DNA from: Thereva unica
Lineage: Eukaryota > Arthropoda > Insecta > Diptera > Therevidae
Reading direction: 5' to 3'
Assembly: GCA_949987705.1 (NCBI GenBank)
Contig: OX465281.1
Span: 161,586,393 to 161,650,392, forward strand
DNA length: 64,000 bases
Both the position numbers and the translations under genes were made by a program. A model generated the notes under the pieces. It had not been told where the DNA came from. It searched no databases and saw only the letters and a list, made by a program, of their open reading frames with translations. Positions 40,447-52,748 of this stretch are shown piece after piece. Numbering within the stretch: position 1 is the first letter of the stretch; the number at the start of each line of letters is the position of its first letter.

Positions 40447-43400
40447 CCTTCATACAATAAATTGAAGGCTGGCAGTCGGACTGAATCGAAAAAGGTTGAG
40501 GTAGTAGCAGTTGGAGATTCATCAAATTCTTCGACTCAATCTCTGTGTGCCACCAATCTCTGTGCCGCTGACGTTTACTTGCAGCCTGCGTGCGCTTTGA
40601 TTTCGGCTCCTGTAGAATCAACTGCATTGTACGTTCGTCTCATCTTAGACGGTGGAAGCCAAATGTCTTTTGTTAGATCTAGTGTAGCACGGAAATTAAA
40701 TCTGCCAATTGTGGGATATCATAACATTAGCGTCGTTCCGTTTGGTAGCGTTCATAACGTCCCAAGCCAAATGTGTAATCGCGTTCGCTTGCTGTTAAAA
40801 AGCCAACATTATGAAGAAAGGACTATGGTTATCGAAGCAATCGAAGTACCAAACATATGTATTGATATCTTGAAGGTGCCAGATGCTAAGGATCGAAGTT
40901 TCCACAAATTAAAGCTAGCAGACGCTCATGTTCTTGATTGTCCACTAGAGGACGGCATATCAGTGCTTTTGGGAGCTGATCAATACTAGAGCTTTGTGAC
41001 TGGAGAGACTATACGTTTGACAGGTAATTTAGTTGCTGCGAAAACAATTTTAGGTTGGACACTGCAAGGGCCAGCGCCCAATGGACGCATGTGGGAAAGA
41101 CCTGTTGCTCTTCACGCTGGTTTACATCAAGATGTACATGCATTTTGGGATCTCGAGACGATAGGCATAAAGTGTGAGAACAACGCAATCTCCAGCAAGT
41201 TTGTAACACAGAACAGCGTTAAGTTAAAAGGCGGCAGATATGAAGTTTCCTTACCTTGGAGAAAAGGTATGAGTCCACTCGAAAGTAATCGCGGAAATGC
41301 TATGTCAAGGTTGAAATCACTTGTTAGACGGCTATCGAAGGATCACAACAAATTCCAAGAGTATGATAGTGAAGTGCAACAGCTTGTTACAAACGGTTAC
41401 GCAGAAAGGGTGTTGGAAGAGAATCAAGGTGAGAACATTTACTATATGCCACATAGACCCGTTTACAGGTACGATAAAAGCTCCACGAAGGTACGAATTG
41501 TTTTCGATGCGTCATCCTGTGCGGCTGGTTCAACATCTTTAAATGACCATCTCGAAACTGGAGAAAACTTGCTGCCAGAGTGTTGAAGATCCTGTTGAAT
41601 TTCAGACGTGGACGAATAGGCCTGGTTGCTGATATCGAAAAGGCTTTTTTGCAAATTTCTCTGAATGAACGCGATAGAGACAGTCACAGATTTTATTGGC
41701 TCACCAACGGATGTAATCAAGGGGAAAGCTGCGATACCGTACAGACTTATCGAATGACTAGAGTGACGTTTGGAGTCACCTGCAGCCCGTACTTGCTTGG
41801 TGCTACAATACAACATCATTTGGATAAGCAAAGCGAAAATTACCCCGAAGTCTGTTCTCTTCTAAAGCAAGGATTTTATATGGACGATTTAGTCGTGAGT
41901 GCTGATAGTACAAAGGAGGCCGAGCTAATTTACAACGACGCTACTGCGGTGCTGGAAGCTGCAAGTCTACCTTTAAGAAAGTGGAATTCCAATTCCTTAC
42001 CACTTCGTCATCATATAGCTAATGAGAATTTTCCAACTATGCAAAAGGTTCTTGGTATCAAATGGTGTATTTTATCGGATGAACTTTCTGTTGATGTACA
42101 ACCTATTGAAAAAGTTATGAAGACTTCAGTAAACATTGGAACGAAAAGAAATTTATTGCAGGTAATCGCAAAGTTTTCTGATCCGTTTGGTATTCTTGGC
42201 CCTTTTTTAGTAAAATTTAAGGTTCTATTTCAACAACTCTGGCGCCTAAAGATTGACTGGGACGACAAAATTCCTGATGAATACAATCAAATTTGGAACG
42301 CACTTTACACTGAGTTGCCTACACTAGCGGATTTGGCCATTCAACGCTCGCTTGCAGAAGATTTCTCCGTTAAAGAATACCAAGTTCACGTTTTCGCGGA
42401 TGCCAGTGAACGAGCCTACGGTGCTGTAGCCTACTTACGTACAGTTGGGACTGAAGGAAAGGTATCAGTTCGTTTCTTGTGCTCCAAGAACCGAGTAGCA
42501 CCCCTATCAAAGGGAGGAGAAAGGGAGTTAACGTTGCCACGTCTTGAGCTAACAGCTGCTCTTATAGCTGCAAGATTGTTATTGTATATCAGACAAAATT
42601 TGAGAATAGTCGTTCATGAAGAATGGCTATGGACAGATTCCTCTATCGCTCTACATTGGATTTTGGGTGAAAATCGGCGCTGGAAACCTTACGTAGCTCA
42701 TAGAGTAAAGGAGATTCGATCTATCAGTAGTAAGTCCAAGTGGCGTCATTGTCCAGGCAGAGAGAATCCCGCTGACTTATTGACAAGGGGTTTGAGTGCG
42801 ACGTCGTTGCTGAACTCTTCATTATGGTTGTCAGGTCCCCCTTGGCTTATAGAGAGCTCCAACTATTGGCCTGCTGTAGACTACGGAGTGGATGAGTCGA
42901 TTTTATGTACGAATTTGGTTGCTGAAGTATGTGAAGAAGGTGCAACGGATGTGGGTTTGCCAATTGAATATACTCCCATCATAAATATTAGCGACTTCAG
43001 CAGCTGGACGCGTCTACTAAGAGTGACTGCATATGTATTTCGTTTTGTAGACCTCTGCCGAGAAAAACAACGGTTGGAGCCCAATTTAACCACGGACGAC
43101 ATTGAACGTGCTGAAGACTATTGGATTAGCTACGCTCAACAAAAAAGCTATCCGGAAGAAATTAAAGAATTACGAAGCGGTCGAGGTATACCAGTTTCTT
43201 CTAAAATATTAATGTTGAATCCATTTTTAGATAATCGAGGGTTCCTTCGAGTTGGAGGACGCTTGCAATCCGCAGCTGAAGGTGAAAATCAAGCACATCC
43301 CCGTATCTTGTCGAAGGAGTCAAATGTCAGCCGGCTTTTAGTTAAGGAAGCTCATGTGAGGGCCTTCCACGGAGGAGCCTCCTTGGTACTCTCAAGACTG

Positions 43401-44460
43401 CGCGAAAAATTCTGGATACCAAGAGGAAGGCAGCTGGTGAAAACTATCGAAAAAAGCTGCACTATCTGCAAAATACTTCGAGGTAAACATGTGACACAGC
43501 ACTTTGCTCCCCTTCCGCGGGATCGAGTCCTCGACGCGCGCCCTTTTAACGTAACAGGTCTTGACTTCGCTGGACCACTCTACACCAAGGATTCGCAAGG
43601 GCAGAAAAGAAAAGTCTATATCCTTCTATTCACGTGTGCGTCAGTGCGAGCCGTTCATCTAGAGCTTACCGATGGCTTGTCGACCGAAAGTGCGTTACTT
43701 GCTTTTAGACGTTTTGTTGCACGACGAGGAGCGCCTGGTGTTATCTATTCAGACAATGCGACCACCTTCAAAAGAGCCGCGTTAGAGATACGAAAATTGA
43801 AGGAATTTAGTAACGACAGCAAAATACATGATTTTTTAGGAAATCACGGAACGCGATGGAAATTCATTGTTGCAAAAGCTCCCTGGTGGGGAGGATTCTG
43901 GGAAAGACTTGTCAAGACTGTGAAAGAAGCACTCAAAGCTGCCATCGGAAGGGCATCATTATCAAAAGATGAGTTGCACACACTGCTGACCGAGATAGAA
44001 GATGTAGTGAATTCCAGGCCATTGACTTATTGTGGTGACGACCCTCTGGACTTAACCCCTTTAACTCCTGCTCACTTTTTGAATTTGCCGAACATGTCTG
44101 CTCCAAGAAGAGATGACAGTTACAAAATCACCGGTGGAGAAGTTCGTCAGCTGTGGGAGGATCGATTGCGCACTTTTTGCTACTTCAAAAAAAGGTGGCG
44201 AAACGAATATTTTTGCCAACTAAGGTCCTTGCATTATGAAAAACGTCCACCCTCATCAAATTTGAGCCCCGGCGACGTGGTCATTCTGGAGGAAAAATCA
44301 CTGCCACGTACATTTTGAAATTTGGCTGTTGTGGAAGAAGTTTACGTGGGACGAGATGGTAAGATTCGAGCCTGTCAAATACGTCTGGCAACAGGGAAAA
44401 GGCTTAAACGACCAGTACAATTATTATATCCCTTGGAAATTTCATCTTAATTGCAGTTTT
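40447..44460 (+). pseudogene. Bel-Pao element 2 pol
   Basis: Resumes the ORF cut at 30664. An A17-like protease reads LILDGGSQMSFV near 40645; TAG at 40987-40989 then interrupts the frame. RT follows: NIYYMPHRPVYR and RIVFDASS, a frame shift near 41580, GLVADIEKAFLQI, and YMDD at 41878-41889. RNase H: VFADASERAYGAVAYL near 42393. Integrase: HVRAFHGGASLV...CTICK, GLDFAGPL, YSDNATTF and GGFWERLVK (about 43350-43910). A last shift near 44317 splits off the DUF5641-like tail (VVEEVYVGRDGKIRACQIR...YPLEIS). No env follows. There are at least four disabling changes besides the Gypsy insertion. Confidence 0.8.
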
Positions 44461-44474
44461 GCCCGCCCGGAGGA

Positions 44475-44674
44475 TGTCGACAATAGAACAAAACCGATAA
44501 GTCCGCTATTCCTCATGGGCATTTCTGACACCCAGATCAGTCTATTATAAAGTAGTCTTATTCTAGCTTTCGTAAAGATCGGATCGCATTATAAATAAAT
44601 CAAGTAATAAACATTTTTATATTTAATCGGACCCGGTGTTTTAATAACGACGTTGTTGACGTATATTTTCAACA
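44475..44674 (+). repeat. 3' LTR of Bel-Pao element 2
   Basis: 200 bp, equal to the 5' LTR minus one 5-bp stretch. It is preceded by a purine-containing CCCGGAGGA and followed by the ACATC duplication at 44675-44679. Confidence 0.85.
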
Positions 44675-44679
44675 ACATC

Positions 44680-45463
44680 TATTACAAATGATAAAATATG
44701 AAAGATATTCTTGGAAAATATGTGCAGACTTTAAAGTGATTGCAATCATTTTAGGCATGCAACAGGGTTACACAAAGTATTGCTGTTTCTTGTGTCTTTG
44801 GGACAGTCGCGATAGGAAAAACCATTACATAAAAAAAGTGTGGCCGTTACGAAAAGCTTTTACACCAGGAACTGAAAATGTTTTTTATCCACCTTTAGTG
44901 CAAAAAGAAAATATTATTATACCACCTCTGCATATAAAATTAGGATTGATGAAAAACTTCGTAAAAGCACTGAATCGCGAAGGTCAAGCTTTTGAACATT
45001 TAAAAAAAAAGTTTACAAAAATGACAGATGCCAAGTTAAAAGAAGGAATTTTCATAGGACCTCAAATAAAAAAATTAATGAATGAAAAGACTTTTGAAAG
45101 CACATTGAATAGCAAGGAAAAACAGGCATGGACATCCATGATAAAAGTTTTTCAAAATTTTTTGGATAAAAAAAAATCTGAAGACCTGGTTAAGAATATG
45201 ATTCAAGCATTGTACGCTATCGGTTGCAAAATGTCCCTCAAAATACATATTCTCGACTCACATTTGGATTTTTGTCCTGAAAATATGGGAGATGTTAGCG
45301 ACGAACATGGTGAACGTTTTCACCAGGATATTTCAGGCATGGAACAGCGATACCAGGGCAAATGAGTCCTGCTATGTTAGGAGACTACTGCTGGACGTTG
45401 AAGAGAGAGGCTGTAGATATTATTTATAAACGGAAAAGCAATATATTAACTCATTTTTAAATT
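44680..45463 (+). pseudogene. Multicopy transposase-like protein, C-terminal half
   Basis: Continuation of the gene at 28215-29061 after Bel-Pao element 2. It reads WKICADFKVIAIILGMQQGY, then a CCFLCLWDSRDRKNHY Cys motif, PPLHIKLGLMKNFVKALNRE and LKIHILDSHLDFCPENMG followed by DEHGERFHQDI. The conserved aspartates, glutamate and histidines suggest a catalytic core. The two halves are out of register across the duplication and the frame is also lost at 45364, where a stop precedes the natural end (SPAMLGDYCW-like, to about 45463). The gene was decayed or has decayed further since the insertion. Confidence 0.6.
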
Positions 45464-45724
45464 TTATAATATGTGATTTATGAATATAATGTTATCTTAA
45501 GTCAAAAGATTTTTATTTGATTCCACAAAAAACGCGAGCTAACTCGACCCTAAAACTTACATCAAAATGTATGTTTAGAGGTATTCTTTCGCAATTAGCA
45601 CAACTCAATTCATGGATTAACGAAACCTTAAAATTTGTTAACCAGTGTAATTAAACACGTGCATTTACGAACGATGGAGATGAGATATAGATATATGGGA
45701 GAGAGTGACCATGTATGTTAATTT
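45464..45724. other. AT-rich spacer, nothing recognised
   Basis: Follows the end of the transposase-like gene; no supported feature. Confidence 0.4.
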
Positions 45725-46558
45725 CTATGTGTTCGATTGGTTCGTCGAGGCTGAAGTTTGAAAATTTGTTTCTTCTGGTTCGGCTTCTTCTATAGGTTCT
45801 TGTTGGTTGGTATCGTTTGGGTCTTGTGCGTCTGGGTAGTTGTTGTAATATCTGTCTAAATTAGTGTAGTAATAGTCTGAATAGTTGTTATCTTGGTAAA
45901 AAGGAGGGTCTTGTTCGTTCAGGTAGAATAATTCCTTACTTGTAAAATTCGGTGCCTTATTGAATCCGGGTGGATAAAACTGTGTTACCACGTTCGGATC
46001 TATCTCGTAAATTTGAATAATATTATACATGGTAGCTTGTATTTCTATAATTTCGCTGTAGAATTTTTCTAAGGGTTTGTTGAGTTGTTTTAGACTGTGT
46101 AGGTCTTTAATTAGAGAGGTTTCATTACGTTTGGCAGAATAATGTAAGATTAAATTTTTCTTTATTTGTTCCCACTCTAACGGAGTCCCGTACATTTTCA
46201 GGATCTCGTTTGCTTGTCCATGAATTTTGTTTCTGATGGCTCTTAGGAGGATTTTGCCATAAAGAGTGCCATCTATTTAAGTAACTAATGACAAGATTTC
46301 TTCCACATTTTGTATGAAATCGTGGAGAAGTCTAGGAGTCCCGTCAAACGAGGGTAAGTCTTTAACCGCGTCAGGGATTCTTAAGGAATTAAAAACACTT
46401 GTAGCGACGACGGATGCGTCATTGTTAGAATTATTTGTTGCCATATTTAACGGCACCCTAGCACTATCTGAGTTCACTGAGTCTTCGTCTAAAATATCAC
46501 TATAATGGGCTATTCTTTCACCTTTAATTATGTCTGACTTTGAGTAAATAATACTCAA
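45725..46558 (-). pseudogene. Gag fragment of a Gypsy-type element
   Basis: The first frame (46558-46277) reads a short N-terminus, then LRIPDAVKDLPSFDGTPRLL and HDFIQNVEEILSLV, the start of an errantivirus-type Gag core. A stop and frame change follow; the next frame (46195-45725) continues with YGTPLEWEQIKKNLILHYSA and KRNETSLIKDLHSLKQLNKP. It then passes into a Tyr/Asn/Asp-rich tail (YYYTNLDRYYNNYPD) that lacks zinc knuckles. No LTR or pol is adjacent, so this is an isolated, broken gag. Confidence 0.6.
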
Positions 46559-46920
46559 TTTATATACATTTAAATTACTTGGTTTTTGTTTTTTATTGTT
46601 TTTTTTTTTTTTTATTGTTTTTTATTATTTTTTTGTATTTTTTATTATCTTTATGGCATAGTTTATAATTTTTAAACGTAAGTGTTTTAGTTAAAAGGTT
46701 TGTGATATTTTTTAATTTTGTGCTACTGTTTTATAATTTTTTTGTAATAGATATGCTGATGATGGTCTACGAAGAAGACTGAAATATTCAAGAATAAATA
46801 AATAATATTAAAAAGACCTCAAGCTCGATTACTCAATTAATTATTAGATATACCTAAAGGTCGAATAAAATAACCAATTTATACAAAAGAAAGATTCTTA
46901 AATTAGTACAATAAACGAAT
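46559..46920. other. T-rich low-complexity stretch, no gene
   Basis: Long T and TTTTTATT tracts (46580-46680) are followed by AT-rich sequence. TGATGATGGTCTACGAAGAA, then GACTGAAATATT and AATAAATAAATAA near 46750-46805, resembles the 3' tail of a retroposon but is too short to assign. Confidence 0.35.
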
Positions 46921-47700
46921 AGTCCGGGCGCTGGAGCATTTCCAGTGGTTTTGGCGTGATGTAACGGACTTTTTTGGTGGAATCGGTCAGAAATGATATC
47001 CTCAACAATATTTAGGGGGTGCGCAAGCATGAAACTCCCAGGAAAACTTTTGGTAGCCCAAAAACTGAAAAGTTCACTAAAAATTCCCTGTTTTTTGGCC
47101 TTTCTTGTTAAATATCTCTTAACGAAGGCTTCTGGGCGAAAAATTTGTTGAGCATGTTTTGTTCGTTATTAGATTTGCTAAAACTTACCCTAAGGTGGAT
47201 TTTTGAAATTTGTATTTTTGCATTGCAAAATAGCCGAAAACCGCGAAAAAAAGTTCCTCACTTTAAAGTTAGCACAAGGAAAGGAGAGACCATTATCTTC
47301 CAATTTAATTTTGGAATTAGATAGCTAAAGGCGTGATTAACTTATATCCAAAACCCGACCACGGTCGGTCAAATAGTTTTTGCATAATGAATTTTGCAAT
47401 TAAGTGAATTTAAAAAGTTAAATTTGTTACTGCGCCAAAAGAAAAACTCCCATGTTGGTCCTGATTTTTTTACGTATACTCTAAGACTCTCTTTACAATA
47501 TCCAATCATTAAAATTCTGGTTTTTAAATTTTTTTATGGTTTTTAATTTTTTTAAGATTTTTGGCAAAAAACTGCAACTAAGGCGTTTTTTCCACAAAAA
47601 TTGCTAACTCAGGGCGCCAGAAATGCAAGGCGCGTTTCAAATTCGCTCGAAAAAGGACTCAGTTTCTATCACCAATTTAGCTGCTTTTTTTTATATTTCA
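46921..47700 (-). repeat. Repeat A copy 2 (reverse)
   Basis: Nearly full-length reverse complement of 53486-54285. It starts with TAGTCCGGGCGCTGGAG and passes through GTGATGTAACGGACTTTTTT and CCTTATT-like blocks to CTCGAAAAAGGACTCAGTTT. No protein-coding potential. With copy 3 it keeps the TATATCCAAAACCCGACCACGGTCGG segment, which is missing from copy 1. Confidence 0.7.
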
Positions 47701-48627
47701 AAAAGGAATCAAAAAGGTTTAATTTTACTGGATGAATCGATATGGACAAATTTTGTTCAGACTAGTAGTGGCCGAGTAGTTGCTTAGAGCGTGGTGTTAG
47801 TACAATTGCACAATACAAAGGATGTCATTGTGAGTTTCTAGACTAATATTCATTCAGCAGCAGCAGAGCCGGTTCTTCAAGTTAATCTACACTGGTATTC
47901 TTTCATCGCGAGTAACTTCAGCGGGAAAACTAGGGAGGGGTTACTTTTGTAACCCAAGAATTCTTTAATGATTTGTGTAACGGCCTGCATGGTAATCGAA
48001 AAATTCTACTGGAAATTCAGGAAATTGGAAGTCTTTACATACATTGTAATGGCTAGGTAAGCAACTAGCTAATGACTTGTGGAATATATTAGTTGGAGAT
48101 GTAATGTGCTTTTATTATCCTTTGTCTTTGTTTTGTCGAAGCCTCTTTTCTTGAGTTTATTCCGTCCTCAAAATTCGTTCAGAGTGGATTAGTTGGTTTT
48201 TCGTTAATGGCTAAGAAGAGTTTAATTTTGAAGATTATATATTACATGGCAAGCACTTGTTTTGTGACACAGAGCTTATACTCTCCAAATGTATTGAAAA
48301 CTTTTTCACCGTGCAGCCCTGAGTTCTGAGTTCTGAGTACAAAATCAAAATTTTATTTATACACGGCACAATACAACGATCAAAATTAATTAATTTTACG
48401 TATGGCCTCTATTATATTTAATTCCCATATATGAGCACAATTTTGCAATATGCGACATCAAAAGGTAATAAAAGTTGGTTTTTTGGCATTGCTTTTTCCA
48501 ACTATAAAAAATTTGTTTTATTTTTCAATTTAGTTTTATTTTTTCGAAAAATTTGGTTATTGAAGACTTCTAGATTTAAATTCATAAATGGTATAGAAAA
48601 TTGCCCCCGAATTTCGAGTGCTGAGTC
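47701..48627. other. Spacer, nothing recognised
   Basis: AT-rich sequence without supported coding regions or repeats. Confidence 0.4.
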
Positions 48628-48630
48628 CTG

Positions 48631-49006
48631 GGGCCTGTTCACGTAACTCGACAACGAAAATTGTTTTTCGTTTCGCGTTCACGTAGCTCGAAAAAATTGC
48701 AAATTTTCGTTTGTTGACTCGAAAGCTCTTATGTTATCGAACACTTGTATTATTAAGATTAATTTTCCAATTTAAAAGTAGACTTTTATAAGTTTTTACA
48801 TACGTAAATTATTTTTAAAAATTTAATTAAGTTGATGCCAATAAATTGTATAATTTTACACGGTTTTTGAAAAGAAAATCGTGTTTCAGTAATGTGGTTT
48901 CCTTAAATTACGAGCTACGTGAACGCTCAATTTTTTCGAGACAAATTTTTTCGTATTCAAATTCGTTTCGAACGATTGTCGTCGTTCGAGCTACGTGAAC
49001 CGGCCC
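48631..49006. mobile_element. PIF/Harbinger-type MITE with CTG target duplication
   Basis: Left end GGGCCTGTTCACGTAACTCG and reverse-complemented right end GGGCCGGTTCACGTAGCTCG form ~28-bp inverted repeats, flanked by CTG at 48628-48630 and 49007-49009. GGGCC[T/G]GTTCAC ends with a 3-bp CWG/TWA duplication are typical of PIF/Harbinger. It is 376 bp long, non-coding, with further inverted internal motifs (TTCGTTTCG, CGAGCTACGTGAACG). Confidence 0.75.
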
Positions 49007-49009
49007 CTG

Positions 49010-49189
49010 CTATTTGCAATAATTGTAAATGTTTTAACGTTCATGGCTTTAACAGAATACGCAGATTGTTTTGGTCACACTTCAAATAAATGCATTTTTA
49101 ATCTAATGTTCCCAAGTTTTTAAGGAATAGTTGGTTTTTCGTTAATAGTTAAGAATAGTGATGTATAAAAATGGTCATTCAGTTTTCTC
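49010..49189. other. Short spacer before the CR1-like LINE
   Basis: No supported feature. Confidence 0.4.
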
Positions 49190-52100
49190 CTCCAAGCTTC
49201 TCGCTCAATGGCTAGAGTCCTCCAATTTCGTACGCCCAACAGGTGTTCAGCGTCTGTATCTACGGCAGCTTTTCCTCGGCCATCCTGCTGTCACCAATTT
49301 TTAGTGCGCATCGTCAAACTTTTATTTTTATTTTATTTTCGTTTTTTACTCTTTTGTTTTTATTTTTCTGATTTTTAAATATTTCTTTCGTTCTTTTGTT
49401 TTTGTTTTTTATTTATTATTTTTATTTTTTACTCTTAGTTTTAATTTTAATTTTTCTCCTCTAGTTTTGATTTTAAATTTAAGTTGTTATAAGTTCTTAA
49501 TTTGTTTACTTTTAGTTATGGTTTTAAAATTAAGTTTCTATAGAATTTTTATGTATTATGTTGCCTCTTTTCTTGGCTATTCTTCTTCCTCTTTATCTGT
49601 CCCTTCTTATCCTGTCTTTTATTTCTTCTTCTATTTAACATTTTTAGCTTGTTTCTTACTGACTTTTGAAGTTGTGGCTGTGCTCATTTCTTGCATTTAT
49701 GTATCAGTTTCCTGATAGAGTGCACAAACAGGGAAGACTGCTAAACATCCTTTGCTCCACCTCCTCAGGACTTAATATATGTGTTCTAAATGCGAGAAGT
49801 CTGAACAACAAAATGGATGAATTGAGATGGATGTTTGATCAAACAAAGATACAGGTTGTGCTTGTGAGTGAGACTTGGTTAAAACCAGAAATCCCCTCCT
49901 CTTTTGTTTCTCTTCGTAATTTTGTGTTACATCGTGGTGATCGGTTTGACCGCACTGGTGGTGGTGTCGCTGTATATGTGACCTCTTCGCTCTCCTCAAG
50001 AGTGCTCGGTAAGTCTAATGGCTTACAATTCGAGTTTATTGCTGTTGAGATAAAATCTCCATGTGACAAATGTGTTGTTATCAGCGTATACTGTCCTCCC
50101 AATGCCTTCAATTCCGATATCGCTACTGAGTTCTCCGATCTTGTTTCTTCTCTTTCTCACCACTATGAGAACATAATTGTTGCGGGTGACTTTAATGCTG
50201 ATCTGCTCAAAATCAATCCTCGTGCGAATGCTCTTAGATATTTATTTGAGACATTGGACTTGCATATTCTAAATAATCTACCAACATTTCTAAATTGTCA
50301 AAACCCATCCTTGCTTGATGTCCTAGCTACTACCTGCACTGATGCAGTGTTAAAGCATCATCAACTTTCCCCCCCTAGCTTTCTGGACCATGACCTATTA
50401 TTCCTTTCCGTTCGGTTCTCTCTTGGTGTGCTCTCCGTGTCTAGTTCGTATACTTTTCGTGATTTTAGTAACATCAATGTTGATCAAATGTCTGAAGCTG
50501 CCTCCGTCATTCCTTGGGATGTTATCTATCGTACTACTTGTGTTGACGCTAAAGTAAGTTTGCTGACTCTATTTACTCAATCTCTCTTTGATCAATGTGT
50601 GCCGCTGGTCACAAGAAGCCGTAGGCCATCCTCACCCTGTCCTTGGTTTTCTAGTGAAATCCGTGACCTGATAAGTCAGCGAGAGTGCATGTACAGGCGT
50701 TATCGCAAGACTAGGATCCTTAGATATCTTAATGCCTATAAACAGCTTCGCAACCTCGTCACTAGTAAAGTCAAATCACGAAAACGTAGTTTTTATGCCC
50801 GTAAGCTTGATCCCTCTTTAAACACCAAGCAACTCTGGTCCAACCTTCGCTCGCTGGGCATACATGCTACTGCACCCTCCCATTTTGATATCGATGTTGA
50901 CCTTCTAAATCGCTCATTCATTCAATCCCCTCCTGCTTTCCCAATCTCCCGATCTTTCTCAGTCCTTCCGCATAGTACTGATGGCTTTGCTTTCCGCTGT
51001 GTGGACTCCTCGGAAGTTTTTGAAATACTGCTCTCCATTTCGTCAAGCTGCATCGGTTATGATGAAATCTCTCCACGGTTTTTCAAGCTGCTCGCCCCCT
51101 TAATTTTGAATATTATTACGCATGTTTTTAATTACTGCCTGACTACTTCCCAAGTTCCCTTGTTGTGGAAAAAAGCCATAGTGATCCCCTTACCGAAGAA
51201 ATCTTCTCCTGCTGATATCTCAGATTTCCGTCCCATTAGCATTCTTCCTTTCCTTGCTAAAGCCTTCGAGAAAACTGTATTCATTCAAGTCCAGCGCTAC
51301 CTTGAATCTAATAGCCTTATTTCTGAATATCAATCTGGTTTCCGTAAAAATCATAGTTGCGAAACAGCTATACTAAAGGTAACTACTGACATTCGCTCTG
51401 CGCTTGATAAAGGTGACGTTGCAGTATTAGTGCTTCTTGATTTCTCGAAAGCCTTCGACTCGGTGGTGCACACGATCCTGCTTTCCAAACTAAGTCAGCG
51501 CTATCGCTTCTCTTCTTCTGCTACACGGCTTTTCTCCTCTTTGCTATCTAATCGCTTTCAATGTGTTCGTCATAATAATGTTGTATCCTCTCTCCTACAG
51601 GTGCCTTCTGGTGTTCCACAAGGTTCAATTCTTGGTCCTTTACTATTTTCATTATATATTAATGATCTCCCCTCTACTATTGGCCACTGTTCCTTTCATC
51701 TATATGCTGATGATCTCCAATTGTATACTTCTTGCCCTCCTTCACAGATTGATTCTTGTATTTCTGACTTGAATAGCACTCTATCTCGAATAAATGAGTG
51801 GAGTGCTCTCAATTTCCTTAAATTAAACCCTAAAAAATCACAAGTACTTGTGTTAAGTCGTAGCTCTATGCTCCCCGTCAGAATGCCACTCATTTGTCTG
51901 GATAACATACCTCTTCCTATTGTTGATCGGGTCCATAATCTTGGTATTGCCATTAATGCCAAACTAACCTGCTGTGATCAAGTTTCACTAATGCTCTCCA
52001 AAATCTATGGGACTTTACGTAAGCTCTGGCTTTATGGTAGTCTCCTATCACCCACAATTCGTTCAATGCTTGTAAAATCTCTCATTCTCCCGCACTTCCT

Positions 52101-52748
52101 CTATGGCTCACTTGTTTACATTGTGTATGATTCATCCTGTCGTCAACGACTTAATGTTGCATTCAATGACTGCTTACGCTTTATCTTCCACTTGAGAAGA
52201 TCAGATCATGTATCATCGGTTCGGAATTCACTAATAGGCTGTAACCTCTTTTGCTTTTTCGATATTATGGCACTAGCTCTTCTACATAAAGTCTTCTACG
52301 CTAAAAGCCCTTCTTACCTATCCGACTTCCTTACCCCCTTGCAAACCTCGAGATCACTTAAATTTCTTATACCAGCCCATCGGTCTCGAATTGGTAGTCG
52401 TTCCTTTTTTGTGCACGCGATTAGACTCTGGAATGATCTTCCCTCCTCTTTACAAAGAATTAGCACAGTCACCACTTTCAGGAAACAAGTTTCTCTTCTC
52501 CTATCCACCTCTTCTCTATAGCTTTCCCTTCTTTCTTCTACTTTCTAATAGCCAAAGTTCCCCTCTTTCTATCTACTATTGAACAACCTTGATATTCCTC
52601 TTAACTCTAGCTGTTCTCTATTCTGTTAGGTATTAAGCTTAGACTAGGTATTTTTCTTGCCATGTTAGATTTCAAATTATAATATTGTACTCTAAAAGAT
52701 GTAAGTCTTGTGTACTTCCTTATGTATAAAATAAATTGAATTGAATTG

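Larger units (their letters stand above)
29062..44674 (+). mobile_element. Bel-Pao LTR retrotransposon 2, split by a Gypsy element
   Basis: LTR ends TGTCGACAATAG and TATTTTCAACA are at both sides, with ACATC at 29057-29061 and 44675-44679 as the 5-bp duplication. The LTRs appear identical apart from one 5-bp indel. Content: tRNA-Phe-type primer site, gag, protease, RT, RNase H, integrase and a DUF5641-like end, with no env. Gag-pol is interrupted by the Gypsy element at 30665-40446 and also carries several stops and frame shifts of its own. Confidence 0.85.

Noticed and set aside
49467..49715. Small hydrophobic ORF before the CR1-like ORF2, as a possible ORF1
   Set aside because: It is a reading of T-rich 5' untranslated sequence, with no domain, and overlaps ORF2.
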